From Cytophagales bacterium (GTDB lineage Bacteria > Bacteroidota > Bacteroidia > Cytophagales > Cyclobacteriaceae): DNA of 64,000 bases. This document shows positions 1-6,940 of the stretch, in pieces (position 1 is the stretch's first letter; each line of letters begins with the position of its first letter). Below the pieces are notes generated by a model. The model saw only the letters and a list, made by a program, of their open reading frames with translations. It was not told where the DNA came from and did not search any database. The stretch is from NCBI GenBank assembly GCA_017303805.1, contig JAFLBQ010000005.1:1-64000 (forward strand). Reading direction: 5' to 3'. The position numbers and the translations under genes are program-made.

Positions 1-161
1 TGCTTGCGCAGTGGCCGGAATAGGAGGGCTTGGCAATGAAGCGAAGCGGAATGCCAAGACCGACCAGTTGCGCCTTGTCCCACGTGATAAATTTAAATAA
101 AGAAACCGAAAGTAATGAGGACACCGAACCCGGCCATTGTGCAAGCACATTGTTGGCGGCC
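1..161 (-). repeat. attC-like site of cassette A (truncated by window edge)
   Basis: Long arms TGCTTGCGCAGTGGCCGG (1-18) and CCGGCCATTGTGCAAGCA (130-147) pair with two mismatches, both G-T compatible, across a ~111-nt loop. On the right, four bases separate the arm from the box GTTGGCGGCC (152-161), which is inverted relative to the start of cassette A at 811-820. The outer left box lies outside the window. The loop contains TTGTCCCACGTGA (75-87), which is also found in the attC-like site of cassette C. Confidence 0.62.
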
Positions 162-163
162 GT

Positions 164-790
164 TCATATCACGTCCAGTGGATATATTACTTTTCCTTTG
201 AAAACTCTCAGGTCGTCAATGTCGACTAATTTGGTCAACTCGGCTGTTCTTATTTTGTCGAGTTTGTTTTTCCTTTCGTGTTTGTAGAATGTCTCACTGT
301 TCTTAATAGTCACGAAGCCGGTCAACCTTTCCACGTTGTCCAACTGTATATAATACATATGCAGATGAACTCCAATTCCACCGTGCCAATAGGCAAAGAC
401 CATTTCACTTCCTTCTAATATTGCCATGAAGAATTTTCGGGTCGGTAGGTTTTGATTTCCTTCGTGTATAACGTCTCCAGCACGCCATTTGTCGGATTTG
501 TTAGCTATTAATTTGTCGGATTTGACTCCTGCATTGAAGCGATTAAATGCCTCTTGCTTTGCCTTACTGTAAGAGTTATAAGTGGCGGTCTCGATTGAGT
601 CATGAATAAATTCGATTCGTTTAATAATTGACTCTGGAATTTGCCTTAAGTCCAGTATGAGTTGTCCCGATTGTGAGTGGAACACACGCTCAATGTTTTC
701 AATAACTTTTGATATCTCAGCTTCATCTTGTCCATAAGCTGAAGTGAAAAATAGAATTGTCAAAACTATTAAAGTCGTCTTTCTTGTCAT
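164..790 (-). CDS. exported hypothetical protein of cassette A
   Basis: The product is 208 aa and of unrecognised family. Translation from the ATG at 790 gives a signal peptide (MTRKTTLIVLTILFFTSAYG, then QDEAE), so a longer reading starting at 904, which would run through the attC-like palindrome, is rejected. The mature part is charged and mixed alpha/beta, with a segment around VFAYWHGGIGVHLHMYYIQ and no cysteine pairs or recognisable catalytic motif. The stop lies 2 bp from the attC-like box at 152-161, the tight spacing usual for cassette genes. It is AT-rich compared with the genome to the right. Function unknown; probably periplasmic or surface-associated. Confidence 0.7.
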   Translation of the reverse strand: MTRKTTLIVLTILFFTSAYGQDEAEISKVIENIERVFHSQSGQLILDLRQIPESIIKRIEFIHDSIETATYNSYSKAKQEAFNRFNAGVKSDKLIANKSDKWRAGDVIHEGNQNLPTRKFFMAILEGSEMVFAYWHGGIGVHLHMYYIQLDNVERLTGFVTIKNSETFYKHERKNKLDKIRTAELTKLVDIDDLRVFKGKVIYPLDVI

Positions 791-819
791 TTGTTGTGAA
801 GTTATTGAATGGCCGCCAA

Positions 820-948
820 CGTTTTCGGGCTTTGCGTTCGGGCGGGTTTCGGAGCACAAAACTGTCAACCAGCACTGAATTTGAATAGAAGCACAAAGCT
901 TCAAGTTTGCACGTCACCCCGCCTGACGCAAAACCCGTGTTATGCACA
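820..948 (-). repeat. attC-like site of cassette B
   Basis: Arms at 826-846 and 918-937 pair over 20 bp, with two mismatches and one unpaired extra A in the left arm, across a ~71-nt loop. Flanking boxes are GGCCGCCAAC (811-820) and GTTATGCACA (939-948). Each box matches its neighbouring cassette, not the other box: GTTATGCACA recurs inverted at 1831-1840, the other end of cassette B. Short boxes outside an unpaired spacer, then a long imperfect stem with a bulged base, is the general attC fold. At ~129 bp the site is similar in size to Vibrio cholerae VCRs. Confidence 0.68.
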
Positions 949-955
949 GGTTTTT

Positions 956-1810
956 TCATTGTGCTTTTATTTCCCAAATTAAATATTGTCCGTTGTTGTA
1001 TTCAAATACAATTTCTTTTATCACGTGTCCTGTCTTGATTTTAATAACGTGTTTAGGGTTTTGTCCTAACGCAACTCTCATATTTTCTTCGTACGAGTTC
1101 TCATCAGTAGTTTTTATTTTGTCTAAACCTTTACTAATTTCTCTGATTGTCTGAAAGATTTTTGAATAGTCCGTTTCGATTTCTGTCTTTAACGAGTTGC
1201 CAAAAAACATAGTTTGGTCTTTGAAATAGATTTCAATTCCAGGTGATAAAATACTTGCTATGTCAGCATTGCTTTTTGAACGCAATAACTTCACTATAAT
1301 ATCAAATTTTGGAAGTTTACTTACGTCAGGTGTGTTGCCTGAATAATTGTCCGTAATTTTTACACTTGAAAGTTTTCCGTTTTTTGATATTTCTACGGTA
1401 TAGTTTGTCTTGTCGAAACTCCATTTTTCGCCATATTCCCCCATATCATCTTTTTTGTTTGGCTTACCTAAAACACGTTCAACTTCTTTTTTGTCAAGTC
1501 CAAGCTTTAATCCTTTAAAACCAATATCTGTTGTCTTGTTGTTACCTGAAATTTGAATTGACCAAATCACGTCTGTGTGACCTGCGGCATACTCAAAAAC
1601 CATATACAAACTTGTGTCAGGTTTAATTATGAAAACTTCGTATTCAAAACCGTCTTCGTATTTGTCCTGTTGTATTGGCTTTCCAAATTCGTTTGTCGGT
1701 GTCTCTCGGTATTGTCCAATTCTGAAACCGTTCAAGTCCGTAACGGTAGTCTGTCCACTTACTTCTATTAGTGTAAAAAGAAGCAAAAATGTTGTCGTAA
1801 TATTTTTCAT
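956..1810 (-). CDS. exported hypothetical protein of cassette B
   Basis: The product is 284 aa. The ATG at 1810 is preferred because it gives an immediate signal peptide (MKNITTTFLLLFTLIEVSGQ); an upstream in-frame ATG at 1837 adds only nine residues. The mature chain has a segment reading GFKGLKLGLDKKEVERVLGK, which resembles the turn-helix-GKP pattern of SmpA/OmlA-like lipoprotein folds. That likeness is faint and is not used to name the protein. The stop is 7 bp from the attC-like box at 939-948, and the gene is alone in its cassette. Function unknown, probably periplasmic. Confidence 0.72.
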   Translation of the reverse strand: MKNITTTFLLLFTLIEVSGQTTVTDLNGFRIGQYRETPTNEFGKPIQQDKYEDGFEYEVFIIKPDTSLYMVFEYAAGHTDVIWSIQISGNNKTTDIGFKGLKLGLDKKEVERVLGKPNKKDDMGEYGEKWSFDKTNYTVEISKNGKLSSVKITDNYSGNTPDVSKLPKFDIIVKLLRSKSNADIASILSPGIEIYFKDQTMFFGNSLKTEIETDYSKIFQTIREISKGLDKIKTTDENSYEENMRVALGQNPKHVIKIKTGHVIKEIVFEYNNGQYLIWEIKAQ

Positions 1811-1839
1811 TCTTTGTGTTGTTTTAAACTTGTGCATAA

Positions 1840-1966
1840 CGTTTGGCTATAACCAGTGGCGGGAATTCGAAGCGCGTTATTGTCCCACGTGACCAAACGT
1901 AATTTAAAAACTAAACTACAGATTTAAATCAAACCCCGCCATTGGTTATAGCTTTTGTTGTAGGCC
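1840..1966 (-). repeat. attC-like site of cassette C
   Basis: Arms GCTATAACCAGTGGCGGG (1846-1863) and CCCGCCATTGGTTATAGC (1935-1952) pair over 18 bp with a single G-T-type mismatch across a 71-nt loop. Outer boxes are TGTGCATAAC (1831-1840) and GTTGTAGGCC (1957-1966), separated from the stem by short unpaired spacers. GTTGTAGGCCGTTCGCG (1957-1973) is an inverted near-copy of the sequence at 2826-2841, the opposite end of cassette C. The loop carries TTGTCCCACGTGA (1880-1892). Confidence 0.72.
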
Positions 1967-1987
1967 GTTCGCGCCACTCAAATTTTT

Positions 1988-2395
1988 TCAAAGGTCTTTG
2001 TCACCAATTTCGCCTTTGTAAATACTCATACAACATATAATTGAACCAATGTTTCCGCAGATGATTCCAACATTTGACGCGTAGTCCTTTGTCATAAAGT
2101 TAACAATGAAAAGTGATGAGCCACTGACAACAAGTAGTAACCCTGTCAAGACTATAGCAACAATTTTTCTGTCTGTCGGTGCAACACGGGAACCAATGTA
2201 AACAAAGGCCGCTCCAGCGATAAAATTGCTCATGATGTCAGTGAACACCGTGTTTAGCCAGGAGTCAGTGTCAATAAAGCGAGCTGCTGAAATGTAATGC
2301 AATATTCTCCAAAGTCCGTATGCAAGCATCATTCCCAAAATTGCAGCCGGCAACACACTTACCCACAGAATAACAGTTTTCCAAGCAGGTCTCAT
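1988..2395 (-). CDS. hypothetical inner-membrane protein, second gene of cassette C
   Basis: The product is 135 aa with about four hydrophobic segments (near residues 8-30, 52-68, 78-98 and 108-124) and short polar loops. It looks like a small polytopic inner-membrane protein with no recognisable signature. It starts 9 bp after the stop of the upstream gene, so the two form one dicistronic cassette. Its stop is ~20 bp from the attC-like box. Function unknown. Confidence 0.66.
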   Translation of the reverse strand: MRPAWKTVILWVSVLPAAILGMMLAYGLWRILHYISAARFIDTDSWLNTVFTDIMSNFIAGAAFVYIGSRVAPTDRKIVAIVLTGLLLVVSGSSLFIVNFMTKDYASNVGIICGNIGSIICCMSIYKGEIGDKDL

Positions 2396-2404
2396 TTTTT
2401 AGAT

Positions 2405-2797
2405 TCATTTATTCCATGTACCATCATCATTCCATCGTGATTGAAATTTTGGCAATAAACCAATCTTCTCCAGAAGTCCACCTGATAGGCTTCGTCCGTC
2501 CTCAATAAACCCTTCTTTGTCTCTACAGTCAGTATTTGGTTTTAGTGCTTTCCCTTTTAGTTCTTTGTCCGTTAAAACTTTCAAGTTGGTCAACATGGCA
2601 AACATTTTTATTTTGTCTGCATCGTCAAATCCTTCAGTCATAATACAAGGTGGCGCGTAATACTCCTTTTTGTCCTCGTTTACAAGTAGTAGTGTGTTGT
2701 CTGGGCAAAATGAAGTCGTCCCAATTCCAAAACCAATCCAAAGTAATATGATAGGTGCAATCAATATGTAGATTCCAAATTGTTTCAACTTATTCAT
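2405..2797 (-). CDS. hypothetical protein with N-terminal membrane anchor, first gene of cassette C
   Basis: The product is 130 aa. One N-terminal hydrophobic segment (about residues 9-26, QFGIYILIAPIILLWIGFGI) may be an anchor or an uncleaved signal. It is followed by a ~100-residue hydrophilic domain with three cysteines (in SFCPDN, PPCIM and TDCRD), which would be extracytoplasmic. The C-terminus contains a FQSRWNDDGTW segment. No family was recognised. It begins ~44 bp inside the cassette boundary at 2841. Confidence 0.66.
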   Translation of the reverse strand: MNKLKQFGIYILIAPIILLWIGFGIGTTSFCPDNTLLLVNEDKKEYYAPPCIMTEGFDDADKIKMFAMLTNLKVLTDKELKGKALKPNTDCRDKEGFIEDGRSLSGGLLEKIGLLPKFQSRWNDDGTWNK

Positions 2798-2825
2798 TGT
2801 CGGTCTTTGTTACTCAGTCTACTTA

Positions 2826-2841
2826 GCGAATGGCCTACAAC
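2826..2841 (-). other. outer boundary of the cassette array
   Basis: GCGAATGGCCTACAAC is the inverted partner of GTTGTAGGCCGTTCGCG at 1957-1973, with one mismatch. On the minus strand it reads G^TTGTAGGCC, the predicted insertion joint of the first cassette. No long palindrome follows on the far side, so the neighbouring sequence is either an attI-like target or the host flank. Confidence 0.55.
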
Positions 2842-3116
2842 TTCTTTATAGCTCTCATAAAGTTAGTCTAATACAACCAAAATTGCTGTATTAGTGCACT
2901 TTTTGTTCCTAAATCCCTCACCCCAAAAATGCACCAAAATCCGTCCCGCCCTTTAGATTTTAGTAATCGAACGGGCACTTCCGTGGGTGTTAATCTCCGG
3001 GGCCCAGGTTGATGTTGGTCAAATTTTAGTTATTGCTGGTCGCCCAACCTGCAATCTCATGCTGAGATTTCTCTGGTTAAATCTGTCAGTACGAAAGACC
3101 AGACAGCAGATCAAAA
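2842..3116. other. non-coding flank of the cassette array
   Basis: No open frame with coding character, no integrase remnant and no second attC-like palindrome was found. The stretch has ordinary intergenic composition and separates the array from the ND5-like gene. If the array is a true integron derivative, this is where an attI site or a promoter for the cassettes would lie. Confidence 0.5.
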
Positions 3117-4526
3117 TCAATTAAATAGATTTATAATAAACGGCACGTAGTAATTGCTTCCTACTATCAAAGCAATTGAAACAGCAAATGTTACTTGCAT
3201 TGAAAAAGGAATGGGCTTGGGTACAAAATTTGGGTTCGGCCGATTGAAGGCGCTGCGCACCGGTCCAATAATGTAAAGAATATTCACAATAGAGCCCACC
3301 ACCAAAAATATTGCTGATGCGTAGTGATGTGCATTCCACTCTTCAATCAGCATCATATCCTTGCTGTAAAATCCGGCAAGGAAAGGAAACCCTGTTATAG
3401 AAAGCCCGCAAATGGCTATAACAAGCGCTACCGGCCGCGTGTGGGGCATAATTTTACTAATCTGTTTTGCAGAAGTAGTTTGATACACGCTGTTAAAAAA
3501 TCCGGCCACATAAAATAAACAGGATTTGGCAATGGCATGGGTAATAATGTGAAGTATGGCGGCAAGAATACTCACTTTAGTACCCACCAGGATGGCAAGT
3601 ATAATATAAGAAAGCTGTCCTACTGTGGAGAAGCCGAATCGGGTTTTAAGGTCGTCATTGGTTAGAGCCCGATAAGCGGTATAAATGGCCGTAGCACCAC
3701 AAAGATAAGCGAGCCAGCCTCCGGTTATGAATTCATTGGTGAGCAGGTGAATATAGTCGAGTCCAAAAATGTACACAGTTATTTTTATAAGTGCTATCGA
3801 TCCGGTCTTTACAGTAGCCACACTATGAATTAGGCCGCTAACCGGAGCCGGGGCCGGGCTTGCACCCGGTAGCCACGTGTGGAAGGGGAACACGGAGTTC
3901 TTGGAAATGCCGATAATAAACAAGGCCAAAACAAATCCACCCACTACCGGATCTACCAGGTTACTTTCAAAAGTAGAGCTTCCGTCAAACGAGGTTTGAC
4001 CTATTAAAATTTTTGTAATCACTATGGCTGGTAAGAAAATGAACAGGGCCGGCAAAAGTGTTTGCTTTAAGAATTTTTTCCCGGCTTTAAGGGCTTCGGA
4101 ATTACCACGAATGGTAAGGAGCGGGTAGGTAAGTGGAATGCCGATGAGATAGAAGATGAATAGGGTAGTAAGGTTACCGGCACAGGCATTTAGGCATGCC
4201 ACAGTAAGTACTGTATTGAGAAACAAGAAAAATTGCTCGCGCTTTTCCTGAAAATGATATTTGGTAAACTCATAGCTATAAATGATAGAGATAAACCAGG
4301 TACAGCTAATAAGCTCCAGAAAAACCCTGGCATAGCTATCTACCATTATGCGAAAGCCAAATGGTTCGTAGGCATACTCCAGGTCTTCTAAATGAAATGA
4401 AAACCAAATGGAGCTGCAGGCCATGAGTAACGAAATACTATAAAAAAATCCGCGCGACTTTCGTTTGAGCGGCAGAAATAACAAAGTAGCTAACGGGGTG
4501 AAAAGAACAAGGAGAAGATTCACCAT
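3117..4526 (-). CDS. orphan ND5/NuoL/MrpA-type proton-translocating membrane subunit
   Basis: A 469-aa, very hydrophobic protein with roughly 13-14 membrane segments, belonging to the proton_antipo_M family (NuoL/M/N, MrpA/D, HyfB, DabB). The diagnostic core is FPFHTWLPGASPAPAPVSG followed by LIHSVATVKTG, the antiporter helix 7-8 region with its conserved lysine. An upstream acidic motif in ELISCTWFISIIYSYEF occupies the position of the TM5 glutamate. It is shorter than NuoL (~610 aa) and lacks NuoL's long lateral helix, so it is closer in size to MrpD or DabB. No other complex I, Mrp or DabA gene is adjacent; its only neighbour is the DinB gene 24 bp upstream. The exact complex is unresolved. 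Confidence 0.78.
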   Translation of the reverse strand: MVNLLLVLFTPLATLLFLPLKRKSRGFFYSISLLMACSSIWFSFHLEDLEYAYEPFGFRIMVDSYARVFLELISCTWFISIIYSYEFTKYHFQEKREQFFLFLNTVLTVACLNACAGNLTTLFIFYLIGIPLTYPLLTIRGNSEALKAGKKFLKQTLLPALFIFLPAIVITKILIGQTSFDGSSTFESNLVDPVVGGFVLALFIIGISKNSVFPFHTWLPGASPAPAPVSGLIHSVATVKTGSIALIKITVYIFGLDYIHLLTNEFITGGWLAYLCGATAIYTAYRALTNDDLKTRFGFSTVGQLSYIILAILVGTKVSILAAILHIITHAIAKSCLFYVAGFFNSVYQTTSAKQISKIMPHTRPVALVIAICGLSITGFPFLAGFYSKDMMLIEEWNAHHYASAIFLVVGSIVNILYIIGPVRSAFNRPNPNFVPKPIPFSMQVTFAVSIALIVGSNYYVPFIINLFN

Positions 4527-4550
4527 ACGATTTTACAGGCCCCGGTTTAA

Positions 4551-5114
4551 TTAATTTGGTGTGGTATTTCGGTTTAACCGAAGTTGATTTATACCCAGTG
4601 CCTGTTTGAAATGCCTTTTCTCATGCGCCACCATAATATCAAAAGCGGTTTCCAGTTTGTACACAACTATCCGGTTGGCGGGCGATGAAATTACCACGTT
4701 AGCGGCAACCAGATCTTCGCTTTCGCGGATAGCCTTTTTCAATTCTTGCTGATGTTTTTCAAACTGCATAACAATATCACTGCGGATGGCGCTATGTTCG
4801 GGTTGCCACAACGTAAGTGTTTTCGTTTTGCGCTTTTGGTCGGGCTGTACAGAATTCAAAATCAACTTCCCGAAAAGGCGATGGATAAAACCGATCTGCC
4901 CGAACCGCGGTGTGTAATAGGTGCCATTTCGAATCTCTGCCAGCACCGGAAAATAGGATTCGTTTACCAGAATAACATGCTGGATTATCTGCGCAATGCT
5001 CCAGGTGCTGGCATTGGGTTTCCAGTTTAGTTCTTCGCTGCTCAAGGTTTCGAATTCCTTTTTGAATTCCCTTGTAATCTCATCAAGGTGGCTACTCCAT
5101 CGGTCCGCTTTCAT
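4551..5114 (-). CDS. DinB-family metal-binding protein
   Basis: A 187-aa four-helix-bundle protein of the DinB/YfiT superfamily. The expected histidine triad is visible: one His in QIIQHVILVN near residue 47, and two in the C-terminal MVAHEKRHFKQA helix. In this family the histidines hold a divalent metal, and members include thiol-dependent S-transferases. The substrate cannot be inferred. The gene lies 24 bp upstream of the ND5-like gene on the same strand, with 63 bp to the divergent sensor kinase, so the two minus-strand genes probably share a promoter. Confidence 0.82.
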   Translation of the reverse strand: MKADRWSSHLDEITREFKKEFETLSSEELNWKPNASTWSIAQIIQHVILVNESYFPVLAEIRNGTYYTPRFGQIGFIHRLFGKLILNSVQPDQKRKTKTLTLWQPEHSAIRSDIVMQFEKHQQELKKAIRESEDLVAANVVISSPANRIVVYKLETAFDIMVAHEKRHFKQALGINQLRLNRNTTPN

Positions 5115-5177
5115 TTTAACTTCTTTCGTATAAAAATACTTGAATAGGCATTACCTTGCTGTTGAAAAGTTACTTTT

Positions 5178-6209
5178 TTGACGGCTTCCAAAACGTTACT
5201 TGTTTCCAGGCTACCCTTTGCAGGGGTGATGGTGGTATGGACTGTAGCCTATGCTACCGGGTTGTATTATTTCTACGGACTAGAGATACAATTAGCAGCA
5301 ATGGACTCCTTCTTTTTTAACCTGCTTACCGCCACGGCTATTGTGTTAATGAATTTAATATCCGCGTACTTGCCCCGCACCGGAATTTTTCAAATGTCAA
5401 TGGGCATCGCGTTGGTCTTTGCTTTCCTTTCGCAATGGCTGGGGCAACAAGCGTTGGCACAATTAATTACCGATAGTGATTACCTCACTTTTCTTGATCA
5501 ATCCATGCCAGTTCGTTGGACGCTGGGTTTTGTTATTTTAATGGCTGTGAGTAGTGCCGCCATTTATTATGCACGCTGGCGCGAACTGGCTGAAGAGCAA
5601 ACTCGCCACACAGACACCCGCCTTGTGGCCCGCGAAGCGGAGTTGCGCAAACTGCAATTGCAACTTCAGCCGCACTTTTTATTTAATAGCCTTAACTCCT
5701 TAAATGCGTTAATTGTAACAAAACCAGATCAGGCTCAGAAAATGGTGCAGCAGCTTTCGGATTTTCTGCGACTAACAATTCACCGGGCCGATGCCCCTTG
5801 GATTACGCTTGCAGATGAGTTAGCCTATCTCGAAACGTACCTGGCCATTGAAAAGGTTAGGTTTGGCCATCGGCTGGAGGTAAACATGGATGCAGAAGAA
5901 ACTGCAAAAAATAATGTAATACCTGCACTGGTGTTGCAACCCTTGTTGGAGAATGCCATCAAGTTTGGTTTGTACGGTACTATAGGAAAAACAACCATTC
6001 TGCTATCGGCAACTTTAATTGAAAAAGACCTACAGATTGAAATTACGAATCCGTTTGATAAAGAGATGCAACCTGCTGCCGGCAGTGGTTTTGGATTAAC
6101 TGGGTTGCAACGCAGGCTTTACCTGCTGTATGCACGCAACGATCTTTTGCAGACCACGCTCTCCGATAATACGTTTACAGTGAAGCTGGTTATCCCACCC
6201 CAACCATGA
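5178..6209 (+). CDS. LytS-type sensor histidine kinase (HisKA_7TM/His_kinase family)
   Basis: A 343-aa membrane kinase. Four hydrophobic segments (about residues 12-34, 44-62, 70-90 and 112-131) are followed by a short coiled linker and the His_kinase domain. The phosphoacceptor is H166 in LQLQPHFLFNSLNSLNAL. The ATPase part has LQPLLENAIKFGL (N box) and GSGFGLTGLQRRL (G box). It overlaps the response regulator by 4 bp (ATGA), so they form a pair. The start is uncertain: TTG at 5178 gives an intact first membrane segment, but that TTG sits at the end of TTACTTTTTTG, which resembles a -7 element. An ATG at 5229 is the alternative. The signal sensed is unknown. Confidence 0.9.
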   Translation: MTASKTLLVSRLPFAGVMVVWTVAYATGLYYFYGLEIQLAAMDSFFFNLLTATAIVLMNLISAYLPRTGIFQMSMGIALVFAFLSQWLGQQALAQLITDSDYLTFLDQSMPVRWTLGFVILMAVSSAAIYYARWRELAEEQTRHTDTRLVAREAELRKLQLQLQPHFLFNSLNSLNALIVTKPDQAQKMVQQLSDFLRLTIHRADAPWITLADELAYLETYLAIEKVRFGHRLEVNMDAEETAKNNVIPALVLQPLLENAIKFGLYGTIGKTTILLSATLIEKDLQIEITNPFDKEMQPAAGSGFGLTGLQRRLYLLYARNDLLQTTLSDNTFTVKLVIPPQP

Positions 6210-6940
6210 TTAAAGCAATTCTTATTGATGATGAGCCTTTAAGCCGTGAGATTCTTAAAAATTATCTCGCCCGCTTTTCGCAGATTGTTGTGGCAGCCGA
6301 ATGCAACGATGGCTTTGAAGGAGTGAAGGCAATACAGCAATACCAACCCGACCTGGTTTTTCTGGATATTCAAATGCCCAAGATCAACGGCTTCGAAATG
6401 TTGGAGTTGGTTGCCCCCCTGCCCGCGGTTATTTTCATTACAGCATTTGATGAGTTTGCCTTAAAAGCCTTTGAGGCAAATGCAATCGACTACCTCCTAA
6501 AACCTGTTTCGGAAGCGCGCTTTGCGAAAGCCGTGCAGAAATTCTTAGACAAATCGCTTCAGCCGGTGGCAGCCACCACCCGCTTGCTCGATACAATGAG
6601 CGCGCATGCGCAGAATAATCGCATTGTAGTAAAAACCGGAAGCAGAGTAAAGATCATTCCGGTACACGAGATAGAATACCTGGAAGCCGATGATGACTTT
6701 GTGAAGATTGTAACAGCCGAAGGTGCTTTTTTAAAAAACAAAACCCTTGCCTTCTACGAACAGAGTCTCGACCCGCAACAATTTGTGCGCGTGCACCGAT
6801 CCTATCTTTTACGCATCAGCCAGATTGCTAAGATAGAACCCTATCAAAAGGAAACACACCTGGCTATTTTACGCAACGGCAAGCAAATTCCGATTAGTAA
6901 AACCGGCTATGGTAAACTAAAAGTGATCTTGGGTATCTGA
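6206..6940 (+). CDS. LytTR-family response regulator
   Basis: 244 aa. The receiver domain spans residues 1-120, with the acidic pair DDE at 8-10, phosphoacceptor D54 in VFLDIQMPKINGF, the conserved threonine in FITAFDEFALKAF and the lysine in YLLKPVSEARF. A LytTR DNA-binding domain spans about 140-244 (KTGSRVKIIPVHEIEYLEAD, then VRVHRSYLLRISQI). It starts inside the kinase stop codon and is followed by a 1-bp overlap with the next gene, so all three are co-translated. LytTR regulators bind direct repeats ~10-12 bp apart; no target could be assigned here. Confidence 0.93.
   Translation: MIKAILIDDEPLSREILKNYLARFSQIVVAAECNDGFEGVKAIQQYQPDLVFLDIQMPKINGFEMLELVAPLPAVIFITAFDEFALKAFEANAIDYLLKPVSEARFAKAVQKFLDKSLQPVAATTRLLDTMSAHAQNNRIVVKTGSRVKIIPVHEIEYLEADDDFVKIVTAEGAFLKNKTLAFYEQSLDPQQFVRVHRSYLLRISQIAKIEPYQKETHLAILRNGKQIPISKTGYGKLKVILGI

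Larger units (their letters stand above)
1..2841 (-). mobile_element. integron-like gene cassette array, no integrase
   Basis: Four small genes on the minus strand form at least three modules: cassette A (left of 819), cassette B (820-1839) and cassette C (1840-2840). Each module reads, on the minus strand, as a G^TT boundary, then the gene(s), then a ~127-bp imperfect palindrome ending in the next G^TT. The start of each cassette is an inverted copy of the sequence opening its own downstream palindrome. That is the layout left when an integron cassette circle opens inside its attC R' box. No integrase gene is visible between 2842 and 3116, and the array runs off the left edge, so this looks like a CALIN-type cluster. 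The boxes do not match the canonical RYYYAAC/GTTRRRY exactly. Assignment rests on architecture; no covariance-model search was possible. Confidence 0.66.

Noticed and set aside
723-977. A minus-strand frame of 84 codons around the cassette B palindrome
   Set aside because: It consists mostly of the attC-like palindrome and its flanks; the real gene A starts at 790 in another frame with a signal peptide.
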